Positions 55,334-64,000 of a stretch of DNA of 64,000 nt are shown piece by piece. The DNA comes from Lepraria neglecta. Its lineage: Eukaryota; Ascomycota; Lecanoromycetes; Lecanorales; Stereocaulaceae. The notes beneath the pieces are model-generated. The model did not search any database, had not been told where the DNA came from, and saw only the letters and a program-made list of their open reading frames with translations. Position 1 is the stretch's first letter. Each line of letters starts with the position of its first letter. Location of the stretch: NCBI GenBank assembly GCA_033220425.1, contig CM065646.1, forward strand, positions 1,805,501 through 1,869,500, in the 5' to 3' direction. A program made the position numbers and the translations under genes.

Positions 55334-55655
55334 CCTTCGCAAAATGGCTTCATACAGCACTTCTGTATGGTTGATCTCGAGCTCCGATAATACCAAGCTT
55401 TGGCTCCCCGAAAGAAGCATCCTAAACAAGCAATGTGACATTCTTGGTGATGCTTAGAACGGTAACATGTCAACAGCTACGGTCCTGGCTGCCATTCAGC
55501 TCGCTTTGCTCGAGCCTCATGGAATTTGCTTATGAAGAGAACCGCTACTTCGATGTTTCTATTTCTCCTTTGTATCGTTGATAACCCTGCCAGTACTTTT
55601 TTACACCGTTGTAGATTTGTCGATAACCACGTTCTCATTTTGAGCTCAATCAATC

Positions 55656-56673
55656 ATGCGTTTCCCAATTTGCTTCTTCTTTATCTGTCTCTCGAACCTT
55701 GTCTTCGCCAATGTTCTCTGCCAGGCCTTGCTCTCAGATATACTAGGCCGCCGAGATGGGAACAGAGTCAACTCTCCCTTGAAGGACTCCATCTTGAACT
55801 TGCTCGCGCCTAGAAAGATATAACTTTCAAAGATCCTTGCTCCTCGACAGGAAGAGTATGCATGTTCATCGACTCACCTTATCCCCCCGTTGGACGCGAT
55901 GATTTCTAACCAATGGCTAATTCCCCTTGTAGCGATAGCTCCTTCAGTTCCGACACCTACAGCGACACCTCCAGCTCAGACACCTCCACCGACAGCACTG
56001 TCAGCACTGGCTCCGACACCTCCACCGACTCAACCGACCAACAAGCCGCCGACGGTAATAACATTTCGGAGTCTTTCTTGCTCCATTCAGACCATTATCT
56101 GAGTCTTAGAACCCGTTGCAGGAGCAATGGCTCAGGCTGTACTCGCTAAACATGTCTCACAACTCTTTCGTCTATCCATAAAGAGAAATGAATACTGACT
56201 CCGAAATGTGCGTAGAATCCGTCAGTGCCGCCGCCACCGAAGCCAGTGCCTCCGACGAAACCGCGGCGTCAGAGTCCGAAGCAGCAGCAGAGAGCGCCGC
56301 GGCCGCATCTGCCTCTGATTTCTCAGCCCGAAGCACATCTTATGACTCCGTCATCTCGGCTGATGGAGTGCGGCCAACCTTGGGGCCAGGGTTGATTATT
56401 CCTCGGAGCACTTTGGGTGGAGGTGCCGCAGCGGCGACCGATGCAGGGGTAGGAGGAAGTGGAGCTACACCTGGGTCTGGGTCTGGGGCTGCTGCTACGA
56501 GTAGTACGCCTACGAATGTTGGTGGTGGAGGGGGCGTGGGAAGTGTCCCGACGACTACTGAGGGTAGTGGTTCGTCGGGTTCTAGTGGTAGTGGGGCTGT
56601 GGCGCTGAGTGTGGGTGGGAAGCTCTCAGCCGCATGCATTGCTGGAGGGCTTGCAGTGCTGGGATGGCTCTGA
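55656..56673 (+). CDS. Probable secreted, GPI-anchored Ser/Ala-rich protein (gene model incomplete)
   Basis: ATG 55656 opens a good signal peptide (MRFPICFFFICLSNLVFA). A later frame near 55920-56050 is Ser/Asp/Thr-rich (DTSSSDTSTDSTVSTGSDTS). The last exon, in the frame open over 56188-56673, encodes Ala/Ser- and Gly-rich low complexity and ends in a hydrophobic tail preceded by small residues (GSGAVALSVGGKLSAACIAG ... GLAVLGWL), a typical GPI-attachment signal. These pieces need at least two introns. One candidate is GTCAAC...GCGCCTAG near 55767-55815, but I could not fix all the junctions. Such proteins usually decorate the fungal cell wall. The parts are convincing, the joined model is not. 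Confidence 0.5.
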
Positions 56674-57908
56674 TTTTCGAAGATTTGGAGGAGCTGGCAT
56701 GGTGCAATCCTGCGCGGATTGTGTGTTGGAAATGACTGATAAATATGGAATAATGGTGGATTGGATTGTGCTTTTAGCGATGCTGCTGTTATGGAACTGC
56801 TAAATTTGTACTCATGTTCAGCGACCGTACATACCGATACCCAGAAGACGTGGATGCTTTGGGTGTAGTTCAAGACCGATCGGTGTAGGGGCCTCGAGAG
56901 ACCTTGATAGCCCCGTAGAGACACCCCAGGAAGCGCGAGGGTTACCCTTAGGCAGAGTGTGTGCCTAGTAGATTCTAGTGTGTATACCTAGTGAACTGAG
57001 TTGTACGCCTACGAGATTAGAGTGTACGCTGAAGGGCTCGCTATTAGGAGCATTCGCTACCTAAAGTATTTTGGCCTCCTGCTGCTTGGACTCAGCTCTT
57101 TATCAGAGATCTGCAAAGCAATTAGAAGTAGGCGTTCCCCGCGTTATCGGGCACATATGTGGTACCGATTGGCCAAGACAAGTCGCATGCTCAGTCCACC
57201 ATACAGCGCAAGGGACCACTGGGCGACAAAAGCCATTGGACCGAGGGATTATCTGCCGACAAAGTAACCGTCTTGCAACGAGCACAGTAGTATAGCCCCA
57301 AAAAAACCCCCAATCAGTTCCTCAAATTTATGTGTCAGGCTGACGAGCAGATGGTATTCTACGCCGCGACCCACGGATCGACGATGTGGTCGTTGCGTTG
57401 CACAAGGGTGTGGTCGTCATGCATAATCGCTATCTCGCAGGCTTTCATGACATACATTTGCTAATCTTTTCGCCGAATCATGAGTACTGGACATTGGAGT
57501 CTAATTGTGGTGGTAGGTTTTAACTTTTCTTGTACCAAAATTTCGGGTGCTTCTGGAAGTTCTGATACGGAAAGTTCCCCCTCCTCTATTCGCTGCCATG
57601 AAGACGTCTCAGGGCTACCTAGCATCAGTATCAAGATGGTGCGAGGGATCCAGACCCACTGAAACATGCCTTTATGTACGACATATGCGGTCCAACCACA
57701 TGGCTTACCAAAGCTTTGTAACGTGTAAGGCTGCATTCTGCAGGAGTGTGGACAGTTGCAGATACCTCGCTGTGCCTCTCACCTGTTTATGTCCGCTGGG
57801 AGAAGGGGAGACAAGATGGAAAGGCTACCTCTTGAACTCATATTCTATCGCTTTCCCACTTTTCAAAAACCGTTGCCAAGCAATTCACAAATCCGTCTGC
57901 TCAGCACA
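56674..57908. other. Intergenic region, no gene supported
   Basis: No gene seen. A loose repetition of CCTAGTAGA/CCTAGTGAA and GTGTGTATACCTAGT lies near 56960-57010 and may be an old transposon end. The last part should be the promoter of the receptor gene. Confidence 0.45.
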
Positions 57909-59246
57909 ATGGAAGAAGATCGAGGCCCAGTTTTGACTTTCAACGTGCTTGCATTTGGCATCGTCACCTTGTGTTTTGTCACTGTCCGAATCAGCTTTCG
58001 TCTCTACTCTAGGAAAACGTCTGCTTCCGACTGGCTCCTTGCGGTCGCACTGGTAAGTCGTTCTCTGCCACCGAATTTCCATAAAAAGGACATACGAGGA
58101 CCTACAGCATCAGTACATCCGCAATTGGGGCTGATTATGTTGTGACAGGTTTCATCTCTCGCCCAGGATGCTTTTAATGCAGCATGTGAGTTGCATCGCC
58201 TCTGCATTCCTTCCCTTCAACAAGATCAATGCTGATGTTCATCTTCAGGCGCCACGCAATGGGGCTACGGTGAACACAAGAGATATCTTTCGGGGGCCGT
58301 CAGCTCTTCACCAGTGCCACTAAAAGTAAGTAGTTCACTATGTACGAAGAGTTCACCACGTACGAAGCTTATGCAGCGCTTTGTAACACCTCTAGCTTCT
58401 TTGGCTGAACCAGATCTTCTTCAAATTGACCACCATGGCGACTAAGCTCTCCATTTGTCTCGTTTACTACAGCATGTTCAAGAGGGCGAACTCCCGTCTG
58501 ATTCGAGCAACGCGCCTGGTGACATGGGCCACGGCCTTCCTCGTAATCGGTTATTATGTAGCCGCTTTCTTCGTTAGTATCTTCCAGTGCACCCCGGTTT
58601 CCAAAGCATGGCATTCCAAAGAGTTGGGAACATGCATCGATCTGGATAAATTCCGTTGTTACACCGCGGCTGTAAACATCATCACCAGCGTCCTGGTGAT
58701 CCTTACACCTCTTCCCGCACTTAGCAAGATGAGGCACACCCGACCTGAGATCACGGAACTCATGGGGCTGATCCTCCTTGGGTTGGTGTAAGTAGTGGTG
58801 TGTCTAAGGCAACAATGCACAAGCCGCTAAGCCACCGCAGTCACACGGGTTGCACGATTGTCAGGCTAGTACTTATGTTATATCCAGACCCCGCGAGCAA
58901 AACCGACCCGCAATGTAAGTTTCTTCCCCTCTGCCGCATTCGGTTAATGTTCTAACATCTACCAGGGACTTCTATTACCCCTTTAACAATCGCCATAGTC
59001 GAAATGGATGTTGGTATCATCGCCGCAAGCCTTATCGTCATGCGCCCCTGCTTTGAAGCGGTTCGCAATGCTATCTTGAAACGCTACCGCTTCCGCAGAA
59101 TCTCCTCCGCACGGGCAAATCCTCATATAACATCCTCGCGGGGCTCTGGATTACCATGGGACAGAGTTATGGTCCGGACTGTCGACCTTGAGCTGGAAAG
59201 TCAACCCACCTCTACCCACGAGGTTACGCCCAGAGACCTCTTATAA
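57909..59246 (+). CDS. PTH11-like / rhodopsin-domain (SAT4-type) seven-helix membrane protein
   Basis: Six exons: 57909-58052, 58149-58185, 58249-58325, 58414-58787, 58841-58914 and 58966-59246; 328 aa. It starts MEEDRGPVLTFNVLAFGIVT. Motifs of the family are VRISFRLYSRKTSASDWLLA, TQWGYGEHK, IFFKLTTMATKLSICLVYYS, FFVSIFQCTPVSKAW (with the conserved Cys), GTCIDLDKFRCYTAAVNIIT, ILTPLPALSKM and TIAIVEMDVGIIAASLIVMR. Seven hydrophobic helices are consistent with these. Family members include the PTH11-type receptors of plant-associated fungi, but many have no known ligand. No CFEM domain is present. The acceptor of the fourth intron could alternatively lie at the AG near 58864; I chose the one that keeps the GCTIVRLVLM helix. 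Confidence 0.85.
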
Positions 59247-59672
59247 TGAGCCTATCAATCTAGCTGTCTATTCCTTGACTGCCTTTTGTTAGTGGGATCA
59301 AGACTTTGTTGCTGCCATCTATGCGTATGGGTCATCAAATTTGTGCTTAGTATATCCTCAATTTGGAGACAGACGTAGGACAAATGCTTGGATACATTAT
59401 TGGAAACAGCTTGGCTTCCTGTAATAGCGGATGAGCTTAGATAGTCGTCCTGGTTATGACAAATTTAAAAGCACTTTCCCATTTATGCAAGACTTCTCCA
59501 CATCGGACACAGAGACCCACTCTAGTTGGGAATATTCTTTCATCAGCAGCCCTCGTGACTACAGACATTCCCAGCTAGACAGCGATTTATAATATCCCCC
59601 TACATACGTGCTCCGCAACGGATATCTGTAATGCTATCAGCACTTTTGCTCGTACGTAAGAGTCTAATAGTC
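59247..59672. other. Spacer between convergent genes
   Basis: The 3' flanks of the receptor gene and of the esterase gene meet here. No gene is seen. Confidence 0.5.
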
Positions 59673-61592
59673 TTACTTGCAATGCCGATGCTGAAAGGCC
59701 ACCCCAAGGTTCACACTGTCATTCACGAACTTTGTCCCTACAATGTCTTCCACCCCAGTGCCGTTCTCTACCCACTGCACCAATGCCGCTAGTACGTTGT
59801 TCGCACTTGCAAAGGGCACTCCCGCAGCTGACGCTCCGCCACCCTGGCCGATGACCCAGCCTCCTGGGCCCGAATTACAGTGAAACATGCCTGGGACACG
59901 GAAGAAGCGAATGAAAGCGTCTAGCTCATATGAGGATGCCTGCATTCCACGTGAAAGAAAATTATAGAACCGCTCTGTGTTGAAGCTAGTGATTTGATTA
60001 TCCTGACCGCCATGAAAGATGATCATCTTGCCGCCTTTGTGTTGGAAATCAAACAGGTTGTCAGGCCATGTTCGAATGTTCGAAGGATTGAGAGCCTCTG
60101 CTACAGCAGCGTCGTGGATGTTGAAGTGGGCTGCGTCCCATGATGGATCGTAAACAACGTACTTGAACCAGCTCTGAAGAGTATTAGCGAGGGCGCAGAA
60201 ATTCATTTGGAAAAGTTGTTACCTCAGAGTAGCTGAACGGCTTTCCGGCGTACAATTTCTCAGCGGCCAAAATTTCACTACCAGGCTGCATCGCGGGGTA
60301 TATTAGGTTCCCATCTTCCCCATACAAAGGACTGAATATTTCCCTGACCATTTCCACCTGGGTTGACGTTAGACAATTTGTAATATTGTCTTTTCTACAT
60401 AGCAGTGCTTCAGGACGGAAGCTGCACAGACTAGGATCCTCGATGATACCATCGATAACGCCATCAAGGCCATCACACTGGTTCAGGACTTCGTCATGTA
60501 TCTGTGAAGATTTCGGGGTTAGAACTTCTCTTTCAGGTCTGCGATTAGGTTACAAGACAAGTCTCGGGAGCATATGAGGGCAAATTGCCCGCCGTATGCT
60601 CGCGAAACATTCTCTCACACCCAGATTGCGACGCGGATCAGGGGTGAAGTGCTCCGAAAATATACATACTAGGGTTGTCCACGATGACTTGGAGATAAAC
60701 CTGGAAGATGTAGCCGGACCAGTGATAGGGAAGAAGTTCGCTCTCCAGGATTGCAGGTTGTTGAAGTCTAGGGCGGGAGACCCTGCTACAATACCATCAA
60801 AGTCCGCAGGAAACATTTCCGAAGCTTTTATACCTTGACGGCCGCCAAGGGAGCATCCTAGGTAATAGGACTTATCATAAGTCTTATTATAGAAGAGGTT
60901 GGTTAGTCTCTTGCCAACGACAACGCTGGTGTGAAGCCTGTTAAGATGGACAAGGTTAGCAACTCTCCGTGTCGACGAATCACGAGTGAAGGAACTCAAG
61001 GGAGCTGTAGGACAATGGACGAGGACAACGCACGATCTCCAAGCAAAGTCGGTAACCACGTCGGGATTCTGATACATTGTAATAGCAGTAGTGCCATTAT
61101 GACCATTATTTGAGCCAACAGAGGCAAAGCTGTTTCCCGTAGTGTACGCGAGATCTTCATATTTGATACCTGCATTGGCTCGTCAGTCCCCTCACTCAAA
61201 CAACAAGATTGTTACTGCACCATGCTCTGCAGTACGAAATAGAACTCACACCCGTCTATGCCCCCATTGCCCGTGGCTAGGAATCGACCGCTCCATTCTT
61301 CTGGAAGCCATAGTTCGAATGATATACTGGATCTATTTGATGTAGGTATGGAGAGTCCCACACGACAAAGATTAACCGTGACTACTTGACCTGGTCGAGA
61401 ACATGTTGGGTCATTATCCGGAAAAGTGACGTTCGTACCGGTTGCAACATACGCAAGAACGTGACGGGTACTGTTATAGCTGTACGCTTCTGGTGTGAAA
61501 GATAAACATCTGTCCCGAAAGCTGGGTAGTGCATGGACTGCTAAGGGAAGCCATAGCGTTAGGAACGCTATAAGGTTTGAGCTGCGAGCCAT
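59673..61592 (-). CDS. Secreted tannase / feruloyl esterase family protein
   Basis: Five exons: 61250-61592, 61034-61169, 60670-60937, 60223-60501 and 59673-60173; introns of 80, 96, 168 and 49 bp; 508 aa. It starts with a signal peptide (MARSSNLIAFLTLWLPLAVH). Family motifs in order: ELWLPEEWSGRFLATGNGG, CIKYEDLAYTTGNSFASVGS, NNGHNGT, the nucleophile YLGCSLGGRQGIKASEMFP, CDGLDGVIDGIIEDPSLC, GGQDNQI with the catalytic Asp, and RVPGMFHCNSGPGGW with the catalytic His. Cys residues sit next to Ser and His (CS-D-HC), the disulfide-linked triad of this family. These enzymes release ferulate from plant cell wall or hydrolyse gallate esters outside the cell. The exact substrate cannot be told. Many N-glycosylation sequons are present. 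Confidence 0.92.
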
Positions 61593-61926
61593 ACTATACT
61601 ATTATAGCGTGGATTCTGTTAGATGGAAAATGACAGGCGCTAAAAAATTCTTGACGAAAGCATGGTTCTTTACCTGATCGGGAGACGCCAAGCCTTGAGA
61701 GTACAACTTCCACGGCCACTCTGTAACTAGGTAGCTCTTCCAAGCATTCGCAACGAAATGTGTGACAAGACTCGGAAAAGGTTATGTCATTGAAGGAAGC
61801 TCTAAGCGAATTTATGGCTGAATGAACACTTCTTTGCCACGACCTGGCGGCAACTTTGCCTCGAGCGACGAAAGTAACAAGAGCTCAATATCCTTGGCCA
61901 TTCCTGATTGACCGGAGCTCGACACC

Positions 61927-62483
61927 ATGTACGCTTGCTGCTCGCTTCGTTGAGAGCCTTGCTGAAGCTATCTAGGGTCGTCTACTCCCTCATTATAATC
62001 AACAAAGCCGGCGGCCTAGTCTTCAACCGCGACTTCAATCCCGCCCTCAACAAAGTCTCCGTCAACGACCTGCTAGTCCTAGCCGGTACATTTCACGGGC
62101 ACGTCTCCCTTGCCCCCATCTCCTCCCATTCCCTTCTTTCTTTTCCCCTACATCCCCCTGCCCACCCAACTAACAACCCTCACAGCGTCCACGCAATAAC
62201 GAAGTCCCTAACCCCCTCCTCCCTCGCCATCCCCTTCAAAGACCGCACCGGCATCGAAGTACTCGAATCCTCCCAATTCCGCCTAACATGTTTCCAAACC
62301 TTTACGGGGACTAAGTTTCTACTATTTACGGAACCTCATCAGCCGAATGTCGATACGATTATACGGAAGGTGTATGAGCTTTATGCGGATTATGTGATGA
62401 AGAATCCGTTTTATCAGCTTGAGATGCCAATAAGGTGCGAGGCTTTTGAGAGGGGGTTGATGAGTTATATTAGGGCGAAATGA
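61927..62483 (+). CDS. TRS23: TRAPP complex subunit TRS23 (TRAPPC4, sybindin family)
   Basis: Three exons: 61927-61928, 61976-62098 and 62186-62483; 140 aa. The N-terminus MVVYSLIIINKAGGLVFNRD needs the start codon AT|G to be split by the first intron (GTACGC...ATCTAG). The second intron reads as GC-AG (GG|GCACGT...CACAG), which restores the conserved FHGVHAITKSL. Later motifs are GIEVLESSQFRLTCFQTF, GTKFLLFTEP and KVYELYADYVMKNPFYQLEM. TRS23 is a core TRAPP subunit that helps activate Ypt1/Rab1 in ER-Golgi traffic and autophagy. Length fits the short form found in filamentous ascomycetes. The unusual junctions should be verified with RNA. Confidence 0.88.
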
Positions 62484-62971
62484 GGATATGGAGGGGGCAT
62501 TGGACAATGTGACCCAAGACGATGGAAGTGCTAGACATATGATTGGGTGATTGGGGAGGCCGAGATGCCTTGAGGATACTTGGAAGGCGAAAGGGAGGGC
62601 GGACGAAACTTGGATGAATCAAGTGTTGTCTTTACCAATGCTGCCATGAATCAAGTACTACACGGGGCCTTTGATATTGCTAGCACCAGCTGGATTCAGG
62701 GTTAGCAACTAGCCGGGAGAACGCATATGTTCAAGCGGCTGGATCATCAAAGAGTAAATGTGCCATTAAAAAACATGCAAGAACCCACAAATTTTTTCGA
62801 ATATGTCAGTGGTAGATATTGTAGACAGCCTTCGATACCTTCACCTTTCAATAGCGATCCCCTAAGTCATCCATTTGAAGCCTAGCGCAGCTGTTGCAGA
62901 TTAGGGCAGATAGCCGAACATTTTGACTGCTTGAAAACAGCCCACAAACTCTTGACCTGCGCAACATCATC
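62484..62971. other. Spacer between TRS23 and the eIF3d gene
   Basis: No gene seen. It holds the TRS23 3' flank and the eIF3d promoter. Confidence 0.5.
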
Positions 62972-64000
62972 ATGCCTATCTCACTCTCTTCCCTAGTCTC
63001 GGATCTACCGTCAGAGGCAACATGGGGCCCACCTACTACCACAGACGCTCTCGTCGCTGGAGTCCCCTATGCGCCGTATTCGAAGGGGGACAAGCTGGGG
63101 CGCATGGCGGACTGGACAACTGAGGGCAAGGATAGAGATGGACGAGGGGGACGACAGCAGTATAACAGGAATTACAGAGGCCAGTATTAGATATTCAGAT
63201 CAACTCCGGCTCGAAATTGCTAACGACTTATGTAGACCAACAAGTTTACGGTGCTGGTACCTCGAGTCTCTTTGCTGTCCAAGTAGCAGAAGACGAATCA
63301 TCCTTCTCCGTCGTCGACAATACTCGCACTTCGACAAAGACACGAGGCTTCGGCCGTGGTGGCGGTACTATATTCCGTGGTCGAGGACGAGGGGGCCGTG
63401 ATGCGCGCGGAGGGCGAGGGAACTACCAGAACTCTAGAGTAGGTGGCCGTGGTGGCCAACAGGCATACCTGTACGACCAGCGAGGAGGCGCACGAGGAGG
63501 TCGTGGAAACAGGAGGTTCGGCTGGAAAGACTATGACAAGCCTCAGCGAAATCGCGACTCCTCTGTTAACATCAAATCTGACTGGACTATGCTGGAAGAA
63601 ATCGATTTCGCACGGCTGCTGAAACTGAATCTCGAGACATCCGCTGGCGAAGATATCGAGAACTATGGCTTCCTCTACTACTACGATCGCAGCTACGACA
63701 AGCCTCCGGTGAAGAACACGGAGCGAAAGCTCAATATTGTGGACCGCGCCGCATATAATGTCACAACCTCCTCTGATCCGATAATTCATGAGCTGGCAGA
63801 AAAGGACGAAGCCACAATATTCGCCACCGATAACATTCTCTCTATGCTTATGTGCGCCCCTCGGTCCGTCTACAGCTGGGATCTGGTCATCTCAAAGCAC
63901 AATAACAAAATCTACCTCGATAAGCGGGATGGCTCATCGCTGGATATGGTTTCAGTGAACGAGAACGCGGCCGATGCTCCCCTTGAAGCTAGCGAGGGCA
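62972..64000 (+). CDS. Translation initiation factor eIF3 subunit D (5' part, runs off the window)
   Basis: Exon 1 is 62972-63179 and exon 2 starts at 63236 and continues past the window end. The protein begins [20 protein letters not shown] with [17 protein letters not shown] and [14 protein letters not shown], then DQQVYGAG after the splice. An Arg/Gly-rich region follows ([20 protein letters not shown]), then the conserved eIF3d core ([63 protein letters not shown]). eIF3d is part of the eIF3 scaffold and can bind the mRNA cap. The intron that gives the conserved YRDQQVYG joint is GC-AG (GCCAGT...TGTAG, 56 bp, branch CTAAC); no GT donor nearby preserves the frame. Confidence 0.93.

Overview
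The window looks like a filamentous ascomycete (Pezizomycotina) chromosome. Genes carry many short introns of about 45-100 bp with GT-AG ends and CTAAC/CTGAC-type branch sites. Housekeeping genes match fungal families, several accessory families are typical of Pezizomycotina, and old transposons are riddled with TAG/TAA codons where Gln or Trp is expected, which suggests repeat-induced point mutation (RIP). I cannot name the species; a leotiomycete or a relative is only a guess.

Layout. 0-6.1 kb: repeat-rich DNA, an unusual tRNA-Phe gene with two intron-like inserts, a RIP-degraded Tc1/mariner transposase and a damaged SNF2 helicase gene. 7-10.8 kb: a secreted protein related to the C-terminus of killer-toxin-like chitinases, a small hypothetical protein and several diverged tandem duplications. 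10.8-29 kb: a conserved core with RIM15 kinase, an ERG26-like sterol dehydrogenase, a fungal hypothetical gene, TRM5, a Borealin-type protein, RPN10 and RPB4. 29-48.5 kb: an accessory block with a RIP-killed unknown gene, patatin-type fragments, a divergent NLR/lipase pair, dead DUF7580-, DUF3435-, patatin- and DUF6594-type genes, and one intact biosynthetic gene (the arginine-pathway acetyltransferase, argJ) in the middle. 48.7-64 kb: a multi-pass membrane protein, a J-domain protein, a transposase scrap, a 10-bp minisatellite, a DUF4267 protein, a probable GPI-anchored protein, a PTH11-like receptor, a tannase/feruloyl esterase, TRS23 and the start of eIF3d.

The most system-like signal is at 32.8-39.4 kb. 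A NACHT-WD40 receptor (1663 aa, minus strand) and an alpha/beta-hydrolase (305 aa, plus strand) diverge from a 315-bp spacer. The first ~30 residues of the receptor and the last ~29 residues of the hydrolase share a TFNN...V.NQ.G...G motif. This is the arrangement of fungal amyloid-signalling NLR/effector pairs: the receptor senses a ligand through 22 nearly identical WD40 repeats and would template the hydrolase motif into an active fold. The other outstanding signal is the tRNA-Phe gene at 1021-1193, whose coding parts are interrupted by two related 49-50 nt GT...AG segments at positions where eukaryotic tRNA introns are not normally found.

The gene models were spliced by eye. Each complete multi-exon model given with junctions sums to a multiple of three, but none has transcript support.
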